64,000 bases of DNA from Bordetella sp. BOR01 (GTDB lineage Bacteria; Pseudomonadota; Gammaproteobacteria; Burkholderiales; Burkholderiaceae_B), in the NCBI RefSeq assembly GCF_019218885.1, contig NZ_JAHUWT010000001.1:868001-932000 (forward strand), written 5' to 3'. Position 1 is the stretch's first letter, and every line of letters starts with the position of its first letter. The position numbers were made by a program, and so were the translations under genes. Shown one piece after another: positions 42,663 through 50,211 of the stretch. The notes beneath the pieces were generated by a model. It saw only the letters and a program-made list of their open reading frames with translations. It ran no database searches and was not told the origin of the DNA.

Positions 42663-43649
42663 TCAATTGAGCTTGATGTTGGCTTTGTGGACCGCGTCGG
42701 CCCACTTGCCAGTCTCTTGTTGCATGTAGTCGGCGAAGGCCTGCGGGCTCATGGGCATGGGGTCGAGCCCCAGCTTGGCCAGCAACTGCTGCATGTCCGG
42801 GCTGTTGATGATGCGCACCAGTTCGGCGTTGAGCTTGTCGATCACGGGTTCGGGCGTGCCGGCGGGGGCCAGGATGCCAAACCACGATCCGACGTCGAAG
42901 CCAGGCAGCCCGGATTCGTCGACAGTGGGCAGCTCGGGCATGGCCGAGGCGCGCTTCTTGGTCGAGACGGCCACGGCGCGCAGCTTGCCGCTGCGGACAT
43001 GCGGCAGCGACGAGGTCATGCCGTCGAAGATCATGTCGACGTGTCCGCCCAGCAGGTCCACGATGGCCGGCGCGTTGCCCTTGTACGGCACGTGGGTCAT
43101 GGAAATGCCGGCCATGCTCTTGAGCAGTTCGCCCGCCAGGTGGGCGCCCTGGCCAGCTCCGCCCGAGGCGAAGCTGAAGCGATTGGGCTGGGCTTTGGAC
43201 AGCGTGATGACGTCGTTGATGGAATGGATGGGAGAATCGGGCGGTACCACCAGCATCAGCGGCAGCGTGGCCACAGTGGTGACGGGAGCGAAGTCCTTGA
43301 CGGGATCGTAGGGTAGTTTGTCGTACAGGCTGGGGTTGACCACCAGCGTGCCAAAGAACGCGACCAACAGGCTGTAGCCGTCGGGCGCTGCCTTGGCCAC
43401 CATTTCGGTGGCGATGAAGGAATTGCCGCCGGGGCGGTTCTCGACCACCACCGGTACCTTCCAGGCCTGGCCGAGCCGTTCGCCCAGCGCGCGCGAGACG
43501 ACATCGGTGGGGCCGCCAGGCGGGAACGGCAGGATCAGATGGATAGGCTTGGACGGATACGCGTTCTGCGCCGCAGCCGGCAGCGCAGCCGCGCCGGCCA
43601 TGCAGGCAAGGGCCAGTATCAGGGTCTTGCAGCAGGGAAGCAATCGCAT
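42663..43649 (-). CDS. Bug/TctC-family periplasmic substrate-binding protein (8)
   Basis: 328 residues, ATG ending 43649 with AGGAGACC upstream. Signal peptide MRLLPCCKTLILALACMAGAA...AAAQ, then AYPSKPIHLILPFPPGGPTD, VENRPGGNSFIA, APDGYSLLV, FASGGAGQGAHLAGELL and HVPYKGNAPAIVDLLGG. It overlaps the upstream flavoprotein gene by 31 bases, so it is firmly in the minus-strand operon. This operon contains three Bug genes (this one, 41638 and 50212) but no transporter membrane subunits. Confidence 0.92.
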   Translation of the reverse strand: MRLLPCCKTLILALACMAGAAALPAAAQNAYPSKPIHLILPFPPGGPTDVVSRALGERLGQAWKVPVVVENRPGGNSFIATEMVAKAAPDGYSLLVAFFGTLVVNPSLYDKLPYDPVKDFAPVTTVATLPLMLVVPPDSPIHSINDVITLSKAQPNRFSFASGGAGQGAHLAGELLKSMAGISMTHVPYKGNAPAIVDLLGGHVDMIFDGMTSSLPHVRSGKLRAVAVSTKKRASAMPELPTVDESGLPGFDVGSWFGILAPAGTPEPVIDKLNAELVRIINSPDMQQLLAKLGLDPMPMSPQAFADYMQQETGKWADAVHKANIKLN

Positions 43650-45091
43650 GGTGGGTCTCCTGATGTTGTTGTCCGCAGCTTCGCTGCATGGCGTCCGGCG
43701 ATCCGGCCGAAAACGGCGCTCTTGCCCAGCGACGACCCCGTCATGTAGGCCGCGCCATGGAAACCGCCGGTGACTTCACCGGCGGCGTACAGGCCGGGGA
43801 TGGGTTCGCCGTAGACGTCCAGCACGCGTGCCTGGGCATCGATCGCCAGTCCCGCGTAGGTCGCCAGCACGGCGCTGGTCGAGGCATAGGCATAGAACGG
43901 CGCGGTGTCGATGCGGCGCAGCGTGCCGTAGTGGTTGGCCAGCCCGTCGCGGCCGAATTCGGTATCGCGGCCATGCAGCGCGACGTCGTGGTTGTAGCGC
44001 TCCAGCGTGGCGGTAAGCGTGGCTGCGTCGATATCCAGTTCCGCGGCCAGTGCCGCGATGGAGTCGGCCTGCACCAGGTGGCCCGAAGCCAGTGCATCCT
44101 GGAAGTCCGAGGTCGTCACACCGGGCACCGACAGGGCCATGATGCCCGCGTCGAAGATCTGGTAGGCCAGTGCGTCGCGCTGTTCCAGGCAAGCGTCGCC
44201 GCTGATCTTGTATGACACTGATTCGTCGATGAAGCGGCGCCCGTCCAGGTTGACGGCGATACCGCCCTTGAAAATGGCGTGGATGAGCAGGCGCTGCTCG
44301 GTGCCGGCACTGGGGTGCACGCCGAAAGTACCGCGCACGTATCCCATGTCGCGCAAGTTCGCGCCCAGCGCCATGCCCATCCTGAGCCCGTCGCCGGTAT
44401 TGCCGCGCCCGCCGATGCGCAGCGCGCGCGTCTGCAGGGGCGCGAACACGCCCAGCCATTCCTCGCTGCGCGAAAACCCGCCGGTGGCCAGCACGATGCC
44501 GCGGTTCGCACGCAGCGGCCGGCCTGGCGCCGCGCCCTCGGAAACCAGCAATTCCAGCCCGCCGCCGTGGCCGAGGCGGCGCAGGCGTTGCGCCTGTGCG
44601 TTGCAGCGCAATTCGAAGCGGCCTGTGGCGCGTGCGCTGCACTCCAGCGCGGCGATCATCTGCTCCGTGTCGACGCGATTCGAGCGAGGCACCGACTGGC
44701 CGCCGCCCAACTGCACCGAATGGAACTGCACGCCGTGCTGCTTGAGCCAGCGGTAGGTGCCGAGCTGGGCAGCCACGTAGGCCTGCAGCAATAGCGGGTC
44801 GTTGCGTCCTCCGCCTACCTTCTGCAGGTCCGACAGCAGTTGCGCATCGGAATCAGTGATACCGGCGGCCTGTTGCTCGTCAGTGCAGGCAAAGGCCATG
44901 GCCCCGCCGCTGATGACGGTGCTGCCGCCAACCGCATCGAGCTTTTCCAGCATGACCACGCGGCCGCCTTCCTGCAAGGCCGCCAAGGCGGCGCAGTAGC
45001 CGGCCAGCCCGCCGCCGCAGACGATGACGTCTGCCTGTTCGGCTGGCTGCGTCGGGGCAGTATCTGATGCGGGGGCGGGTGAAGTGTGCAA
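43619..45091 (-). CDS. FAD-dependent dehydrogenase/reductase of the fumarate reductase-tricarballylate dehydrogenase type
   Basis: The start is the TTG ending 45091 because AAGGAG lies seven bases upstream and the sequence before it is Pro/Arg-rich without family similarity. 490 residues: N-terminal ADVIVCGGGLAGYCAALAAL (FAD site, GGGLAG at 26-31), GGSTVISGGAMAF, RNDPLLLQAYVAAQ, a capping domain in the middle and the C-terminal AAGEVTGGFHGAAYMTGSS that closes over FAD. Members oxidise or reduce C-C bonds of carboxylates or 3-ketosteroids. No signal peptide is evident, so it is cytoplasmic. An alpha,beta-desaturation or enoate reduction step on the pathway acid fits its neighbours. Confidence 0.87.
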   Translation of the reverse strand: MHTSPAPASDTAPTQPAEQADVIVCGGGLAGYCAALAALQEGGRVVMLEKLDAVGGSTVISGGAMAFACTDEQQAAGITDSDAQLLSDLQKVGGGRNDPLLLQAYVAAQLGTYRWLKQHGVQFHSVQLGGGQSVPRSNRVDTEQMIAALECSARATGRFELRCNAQAQRLRRLGHGGGLELLVSEGAAPGRPLRANRGIVLATGGFSRSEEWLGVFAPLQTRALRIGGRGNTGDGLRMGMALGANLRDMGYVRGTFGVHPSAGTEQRLLIHAIFKGGIAVNLDGRRFIDESVSYKISGDACLEQRDALAYQIFDAGIMALSVPGVTTSDFQDALASGHLVQADSIAALAAELDIDAATLTATLERYNHDVALHGRDTEFGRDGLANHYGTLRRIDTAPFYAYASTSAVLATYAGLAIDAQARVLDVYGEPIPGLYAAGEVTGGFHGAAYMTGSSLGKSAVFGRIAGRHAAKLRTTTSGDPPCDCFPAARP

Positions 45092-45174
45092 GGCTTGTCT
45101 CCTTGGATTTGTTCTGCAGGCCCGGGGCGCAATGTCGGCCGGTGCTGCCGCGGGACGCTGGCGGCATCGCGCGC

Positions 45175-45954
45175 CTATTGCCCGGTGTAGCGGGGCGGAC
45201 GCTTTTCCTGGAAAGCGAGCGCGGCTTCCACGCGGTCTTGGGTATCCACCAGGTGGCTGCATAGATCGCTTTCCAGCCGCATGCCGTCGGCCAGCGACAG
45301 TTCGGCACCGCTGCGCACCGCTTCCTTGGCGAACTGCGTGGCCAGGGGCGGGCGCGCGGCGATGCGCCTGGCCAGGTCGCCGGCGGCTTGCTGCAGGTCG
45401 TCGGGCGAAGCCAGCCGGGAAACCAGGCCCATGGCCAGCGCCCGCTGGGCGTCCAGCCGTTCGCCGGTCAGCACCAGGTCGAGCGCCAGGCCCAGCCCTA
45501 GCACGCGGGTAAGGCGTTGCGTGCCACCGGCGCCGGGAATGATGCCGTGGCCGGTTTCGGGCAATCCGAACAAGGCGTCAGTAGCGGCGATACGGATATC
45601 GCAGGCCAGCGCGATCTCCAGGCCGCCGCCCAGGCAGTGGCCATGCACCGCGGCGATCACCGGCTTGACCGCGCGGTCGAAGGCCGCGATCCAGTGACGA
45701 TGCACGCGCGCCTGGCGATACGCCGTCGGTTGTGGTGTGGCGACAAATTCCTTGATATCGGCACCGGCACAGAAAGCGCGCGGCCCGGCGCCGCGCACCA
45801 CGATGGCCCGCACTTGCGGGTCGGCGTCGGCCGTGGCCAGCGCCTCGGGTAGCAAGCGCCGCACGTCTTCGTTGATGGCGTTCATTGCGTCGGGGCGGTT
45901 CAGCGTGATCCACGCGACCGCATCCTGGGTATGGACGAGCACGGCGTCGGTCAT
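45175..45954 (-). CDS. Enoyl-CoA hydratase/isomerase (crotonase) with both catalytic Glu
   Basis: The start is ATG ending 45954 (MTDAVLVHTQ), with GGAGG four bases upstream, overlapping the previous gene's stop. 259 residues with FCAGADIKEF (oxyanion loop), HCLGGGLEIALACDI and LPETGHGIIPGAGGTQRL. Glu113 and Glu133 correspond to the two glutamates of rat enoyl-CoA hydratase (144 and 164), so it should hydrate a 2-enoyl-CoA. It lies in the minus-strand operon directly after the thiolase-like/OB-fold pair, and would make the 3-hydroxyacyl-CoA on which such a pair could act. Confidence 0.92.
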   Translation of the reverse strand: MTDAVLVHTQDAVAWITLNRPDAMNAINEDVRRLLPEALATADADPQVRAIVVRGAGPRAFCAGADIKEFVATPQPTAYRQARVHRHWIAAFDRAVKPVIAAVHGHCLGGGLEIALACDIRIAATDALFGLPETGHGIIPGAGGTQRLTRVLGLGLALDLVLTGERLDAQRALAMGLVSRLASPDDLQQAAGDLARRIAARPPLATQFAKEAVRSGAELSLADGMRLESDLCSHLVDTQDRVEAALAFQEKRPPRYTGQ

Positions 45955-46346
45955 GATGCCTCCGTGGTGGCGGGTTCGAACTGCGGTGGCTGACCCGGTG
46001 CGCCGAGGTGCACTTGCACGCGCAGGCCGATGCGGACCTGGTCGGGCGCGATGCCGACCAGCCGGGTCATCAGGTGGGGGCCTTCGCCGGTAGCGACGAT
46101 GGCCACGGTGTAAGGCACGTCGGCAGCGAACGCCGGGCTGGGCGCACGGTGCACGATGGAATAGCTGTAGACCGTGCCGCGGCCGCTGGTGCGCGCTGGC
46201 GCGACATCGGCGCTGCCGCAGAAAGGGCAGGCCGGGCGCGGGTAGAAATGGAAGCGCCCGCAGGCGGCGCAGCATGGCAGGGCGAAGCCCAGGTTGCGCA
46301 CCTGGCCCCAGTACGAATCGTGTCGGTCGGTGTCGGCGTCGGACAT
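45951..46346 (-). CDS. DUF35-type Zn-ribbon/OB-fold acyl-CoA-associated protein
   Basis: The start is ATG ending 46346 (MSDADTDRHD). 131 residues: a rubredoxin-like zinc ribbon with Cys26, Cys29, Cys40 and Cys43 (CAACG...CPFCG), followed by an OB-fold acyl-CoA-binding part (GRGTVYSYSIVHRAP, VPYTVAIVATGEGPHLMTRL). DUF35 proteins act as obligate partners of thiolase-fold enzymes, for example the HMG-CoA synthase/thiolase complex in archaea and the Ltp2 aldolase in steroid side-chain degradation. It lies four bases after the thiolase-like gene and overlaps the crotonase start by 4 bases, which supports a physical partnership with the thiolase-like protein. Confidence 0.88.
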   Translation of the reverse strand: MSDADTDRHDSYWGQVRNLGFALPCCAACGRFHFYPRPACPFCGSADVAPARTSGRGTVYSYSIVHRAPSPAFAADVPYTVAIVATGEGPHLMTRLVGIAPDQVRIGLRVQVHLGAPGQPPQFEPATTEAS

Positions 46347-46350
46347 GGCG

Positions 46351-47523
46351 TCAGGCCTTTGCAATGATCAGGGTGGCGTGCAGGCCGATGATGCCGCCGT
46401 TGCCGTGCACCAGCGCTACCTCGGCGTCCGGAACCTGGCGGGCGTCGGCCTGGCCACGCACCTGGCGCACGCCTTCCAGCAGGTGCAGCATGCCCCCGGC
46501 CAGGCCGGGGTGGCCGGCCGAGAGCAGCCCCCCATGGGTAGTAACCGGCAGCCTGCCGCCCGGCCCGATGGCGCCGTGCTCGACGTAGCGGCCCCCCTCG
46601 CCCTTGGCACAGAAGCCCAGGTCTTCCAGTTCGATGATGACGGTGATGGTGAAGCAGTCGTATAGCTCGGCCACGTCGATGTCCGTTGGCGACAGGCCCG
46701 CCATGGCGAAGGCGTCGCGGCCGGATTGCACCGCGCCGGTGGTGGTGACGTTGCGGTAGTCGCCGATATAGGTATGCGAATGCCCGTAGCCGTGGCCTAG
46801 CAGCGCGACCGCGGGCTGGCGCAGGTCGCGCGCGCGTTCAGGCGTGGTGACGATGAATGCGGCCGCGCCGTCGGACACCAGCGCGCAATCCAGCAGCCGT
46901 AGCGGCGAGGTGATCATGCGCGACTGCATCACATCGGCCACCGAGATCGGATCCCGCTTGTGCGCCAGTGGATTGCGCGTGGCGTGCGCGCGCATGGCCA
47001 CCGCCACTTCGGCCATCTGCTCGAAGGTGGTGCCGTATTCGTGCATGTGGCGCTGGGCCGCCAGCGCGTACAGCGTGGGCACCATCGGGCCGTAGGGGGC
47101 TTCGAACTCCGGATGCGCCCAGCCGGCGTCGGCCATCTTGCGTATTGCCGAGCCGCGCGAATGGAACGACAACAGGTTCTGCCCGGCCACGCACAGCACG
47201 GTCTCGCACTGCCCCGTGGCCACTGCCATGGCCGCGTGATGGGCCATGGCCACGCCCGAGGCGCCGGCCACGTCCAGCGTGGCTAGATAGCGCGGGTGCA
47301 GGCCCAGGCCTTCGGCCACCACGCCGCAGGGCATGGCCCAGTTCTCCACGCGCAGCGGCGTGGTGAGCAGGCCGTCGATGTCCTGCAGCGCCAGGCCGGC
47401 ATCGGCCAGCGCGCCCAGGGCCGCCTGGCGCTGCAGGCCAAGAGCATCGAATTGCGGCACCAGCCCGATCGGGCTTTCGCCCACGCCGGCGATGACCGCT
47501 GCCAGAGGTGAATGCCGGCTCAC
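46351..47523 (-). CDS. Thiolase-fold protein (SCP-x/Ltp2-like), nucleophilic Cys absent
   Basis: 390 residues of the SCP2-thiolase class. The segment that normally carries the acyl-accepting Cys reads DVAGASGVAMAHHAA, with Ala/Ser at 88-89 and no Cys. The downstream ELHDCF-type His is Tyr288 (ELYDCFTITV), while the THGGLLSAGHP His338 and the C-terminal HGNGGIIG are kept. Loss of Cys, a Tyr at this place and a DUF35 partner are features of Ltp2-type retro-aldolases rather than thiolytic enzymes. It overlaps the acyl-CoA dehydrogenase gene by 4 bases. The likely role is C-C cleavage of a 3-hydroxyacyl-CoA into acetyl- or propionyl-CoA plus a carbonyl compound; this is inference. Confidence 0.85.
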   Translation of the reverse strand: MSRHSPLAAVIAGVGESPIGLVPQFDALGLQRQAALGALADAGLALQDIDGLLTTPLRVENWAMPCGVVAEGLGLHPRYLATLDVAGASGVAMAHHAAMAVATGQCETVLCVAGQNLLSFHSRGSAIRKMADAGWAHPEFEAPYGPMVPTLYALAAQRHMHEYGTTFEQMAEVAVAMRAHATRNPLAHKRDPISVADVMQSRMITSPLRLLDCALVSDGAAAFIVTTPERARDLRQPAVALLGHGYGHSHTYIGDYRNVTTTGAVQSGRDAFAMAGLSPTDIDVAELYDCFTITVIIELEDLGFCAKGEGGRYVEHGAIGPGGRLPVTTHGGLLSAGHPGLAGGMLHLLEGVRQVRGQADARQVPDAEVALVHGNGGIIGLHATLIIAKA

Positions 47524-48662
47524 TGCAGCACCTCGCGCGCGATCAGCATGCGCTGGATTTCAGACGATCCTTCGCCCACCCGGTAATGGCGGATGTCGCG
47601 GTAGAAGCGTTCTACCGGAAAACCGCGTACCAGCCCCATCCCACCGTGGATCTGCACCACCCGGTCGGCGACGCGGCCGACCATTTCCGAAGCGGCCAGC
47701 TTGCACATGCTGGGCGCGCTGCCGGTGTCTTCACCGGCGTGCAGGCGGCGCAGAGTTTCGTAGACGAAGGCGCGCGCGAGCGCCAGTTCAGTGGCCGAGT
47801 CGGCCAGCATCCACTGGATGGCCTGGCGTTCGGCCAAGGGTTTGCCGAAGGTGGTGCGTTCCCGGGCATGCAGTGCCGCCATTTCCAGCAGGCGGTCAGC
47901 CGCGCCCAGGCAAGAGCACGCCACGCCCATGCGGCCGCTGGCAAGCGATGACATGGCCACCTTGAAGCCTTGGCCGACTTCGCCCAGCACGCAGCCTGCC
48001 GGCAGCACGCAATCGTCGAAAGCCAGTTCGGCCAGCTTGATGGGTTCCGAACCGATCGTGGTGTCGACCCGCGAGACCGTGAAACCGGGCGTGTCCTTGT
48101 CGACCAGGAAAGCGGTGATGCCGCCGCGCGCGCGCTTTTGCGGGTCGTTGACAGCCATGACCAGCACCACGTCGGCGATGTGGGCGCCGCTGATATAGTG
48201 CTTGCGGCCGTTGAGTACCCAGCCGTCGCCGCGTGGCTCGGCGCGCGTCTGGATTGCTTGCGCATCCGAGCCCGCTGCCGGCTCGGTAAGCGCGAACGCC
48301 GCGTTCAGCGTGCCCGCGCACAGCCCGGCCAGGTAGCGCTCTTGCTGGGCGGCAGTGCCGAAGCGGGCGATCGCGATGGGGTTCAGGCCGCTGGTGGCGT
48401 CCAGGATCAGCGTGAAGATGCGGTGCGACCGGCTGAATTCTTCCAGTACCAGGCAATAAGTGGGCAGATCGAAGTCGCCGCCGCCGAATTCCGCGGGCAG
48501 GCGCATGCCAAGGTAGCCGTGCTCGCGCAGCAGCGGCACGGTACGCTCGGGAAGTTGGCCGGTGCGGTCGATTTCCTGGGCGATAGGCTCGAGCTGCTGC
48601 TGCGTGAAGCGGCGGATGGCCGCGCGCATTTCGGCGAGTTCCGGGCTGATTTCCAGTTGCAA
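47520..48662 (-). CDS. Acyl-CoA dehydrogenase
   Basis: The start is the TTG ending 48662 (LQLEISPELAEMRAA), seven bases after AGGAG; the longer frame upstream is a shadow of the crotonase gene. 380 residues, the normal length. Typical elements are the FALTEPAAGSDAQAIQT flavin-contact segment, WVLNGRKHYISGAHIADVV, SLASGRMGVACSCLGAADRL and the C-terminal VQIHGGMGLVRGFPVERFYRD. The catalytic base is expected at the Glu of GEGSSEIQR. It oxidises an acyl-CoA to the 2-enoyl-CoA and passes electrons to ETF. It overlaps the thiolase-like gene and follows a crotonase gene after one base. Confidence 0.93.
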   Translation of the reverse strand: MQLEISPELAEMRAAIRRFTQQQLEPIAQEIDRTGQLPERTVPLLREHGYLGMRLPAEFGGGDFDLPTYCLVLEEFSRSHRIFTLILDATSGLNPIAIARFGTAAQQERYLAGLCAGTLNAAFALTEPAAGSDAQAIQTRAEPRGDGWVLNGRKHYISGAHIADVVLVMAVNDPQKRARGGITAFLVDKDTPGFTVSRVDTTIGSEPIKLAELAFDDCVLPAGCVLGEVGQGFKVAMSSLASGRMGVACSCLGAADRLLEMAALHARERTTFGKPLAERQAIQWMLADSATELALARAFVYETLRRLHAGEDTGSAPSMCKLAASEMVGRVADRVVQIHGGMGLVRGFPVERFYRDIRHYRVGEGSSEIQRMLIAREVLQ

Positions 48663-48663
48663 G

Positions 48664-49386
48664 TCAGGTCTCCTGGGGGCGGGGTGATGTCGCGATCTGG
48701 CTGGCGAGCGTGGCGGCTTCCGCCGCCTTGGCCAGATGCTGGCGCAGGTCGCGGTTGATCCAGCGCTTGTTGGCAGCATAGGCATGGCCGGCGTGCGCGC
48801 CGCGTGCCTGGGCCAGTGTGGCGCAGCGCTCGCGCAATGCCTCGGCAGGCGCCACATGGTCGACCAGGCCGGCCTGCAGGGCTTGGCCGGCATCGATGCG
48901 CTCGCCGGCCTGCACCAGCCGCTGGACTACCGGCCGGGACGCACGCTGCGCCACGATGGCCGCGCCCACTGGCGTGGGCATGCCCAGCCGGATCTCCGGC
49001 AGCGACAGCCAGGCATGCTCGGCCATGACGATTTCGTCGCAGGCCAGCGCCAGCATGGCGCCGGCGCCGACGGCCGGAGCCTGCACGCAGGCCAGCAGCG
49101 GCTTGGGGAAGTCCAGCAAGGTATAAAGGGTGTCCATCAGCAGGGTGCGGCGGCGTTGCGCGGCTTCTGCCTTGGGTAAATCGGCGAATTCTTTCAAGTC
49201 GGCGCCGGCACAGAACGCCCGGTCGCCCGCAGCGCCCAGCACAACCGCGCCGACGGCAGGTTCTTGTGCGGCCTGCTGCAGCGCGTCGGCCAACGCGCTG
49301 CATGTGGCCTGGTTCAACGCATTGGCGGCGGCCGGGCGCGCCAGCATCAGCCAGCGCACAGTGCCTTCGGTGATGGTCTCTATCAT
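48664..49386 (-). CDS. Crotonase-family protein with one catalytic Glu missing
   Basis: The start is ATG ending 49386 (MIETITEGTV). 240 residues with the crotonase oxyanion segments FCAGADLKEF and PAVGAGAMLALACDE. At the place of the first hydratase glutamate (G-G-G-x-E) it has Met111, whereas the second glutamate is kept (LPEIRLGMPTP, Glu131). A protein with only the second Glu is unlikely to be a normal syn-hydratase; enoyl-CoA isomerases and some C-C hydrolases of the family have this arrangement. It is one base from each neighbour, between the racemase-like and acyl-CoA dehydrogenase genes. Confidence 0.87.
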   Translation of the reverse strand: MIETITEGTVRWLMLARPAAANALNQATCSALADALQQAAQEPAVGAVVLGAAGDRAFCAGADLKEFADLPKAEAAQRRRTLLMDTLYTLLDFPKPLLACVQAPAVGAGAMLALACDEIVMAEHAWLSLPEIRLGMPTPVGAAIVAQRASRPVVQRLVQAGERIDAGQALQAGLVDHVAPAEALRERCATLAQARGAHAGHAYAANKRWINRDLRQHLAKAAEAATLASQIATSPRPQET

Positions 49387-49387
49387 G

Positions 49388-50185
49388 TCAGCGCGCCGAC
49401 AAGGCATCCACTTGCTCCAGGATGTCGGCGGGCGGGGTCGTGTAGGCCCACCGGCGGCCCACGCCCATCCCGGTCGCGCGCTGCAGCCGGACCATCATCT
49501 GCGCGGCCGCGAGTGCATTGCCGATGCAGTCCATCACCGTCGCGCCGTCGATCGTGCGCACGCCATTGAAGAAAAGCAGTTCGCTCAGCACGCCTTCGGC
49601 CGGTATCACCACGTCCGCCCCGCCTTCGACCAGGCGTTGGGCCACAGCGCGAAAATCCTCGCAGACGGCTTGCGGAGCGCCCATCGCCGCTTCGAGTTGC
49701 GCTTCGGTGACTGGGCGGTCCAGCGCCTCGATGCCGCTGACGCGCGCGCCCAGGGAATGTCGCGCCACCAGCGCCGCCACGCGCTTGACGCCAGCCGGTG
49801 CAAGCGGCACCAACGCGAAACGCTCGGCCAGCACGCACGCGGTCAACAGCGCGCTTTCGGGCATGGATACGACCGGAATGTGCAGGATCGAGCGGATCTC
49901 TGCCAGAAAGGGCTCGCTGAAGCTGCCCAGAACGACCGCATCGTGTCCTTCGGCCTGGGCCCGTCGGCAAAAGCCGATGGCTTCGCGCTGGATGACGTGC
50001 TTGACATAGGGGTAGCGCAGCATCTCTGCCGGGGTGCGGACGTCGTACCAATGATCCGAGGCACCGTTGAAGGTGACGGCGACTTCGTCGCCGCAGACCT
50101 CCCGCGCGTGCTGCGACAAGGCCTGGACGTAGCGGGGCAGATGGCCCAGCGGGGCCATGGACTGATACCAGATTTTCATGGTCAT
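49388..50185 (-). CDS. Asp/Glu/hydantoin racemase-fold protein lacking both catalytic Cys
   Basis: 265 residues with the two-domain racemase layout. The first active-site segment reads VVLGSFSEPFLAEIRS, where hydantoin racemase has a Cys at the place of Ser88. The second reads VVIPAEGVLSELL, where family members have G-C-x-G, giving Ala196. Both catalytic cysteines are thus absent, although the fold elements (IPVVSMPESA between them) are intact. Racemisation by the two-thiol mechanism is not possible; decarboxylase, isomerase or binding functions are conceivable. The ribosome binding site is weak. It is the second gene of the minus-strand operon, 26 bases after the Bug gene. Confidence 0.8.
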   Translation of the reverse strand: MTMKIWYQSMAPLGHLPRYVQALSQHAREVCGDEVAVTFNGASDHWYDVRTPAEMLRYPYVKHVIQREAIGFCRRAQAEGHDAVVLGSFSEPFLAEIRSILHIPVVSMPESALLTACVLAERFALVPLAPAGVKRVAALVARHSLGARVSGIEALDRPVTEAQLEAAMGAPQAVCEDFRAVAQRLVEGGADVVIPAEGVLSELLFFNGVRTIDGATVMDCIGNALAAAQMMVRLQRATGMGVGRRWAYTTPPADILEQVDALSAR

Positions 50186-50211
50186 GACATGAGTCGTGAA
50201 AGGTGGGGGGA

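Noticed and set aside
42616-43689. Upstream extension of the Bug gene ending at 42615
   Set aside because: The frame is open through the next Bug gene only because of GC bias; the ATG ending at 42615 has a strong ribosome binding site and a signal peptide.
45955-46275. Extension of the crotonase gene upstream of 45954
   Set aside because: The extra residues are the zinc-ribbon gene read in another frame; the internal ATG has GGAGG before it.
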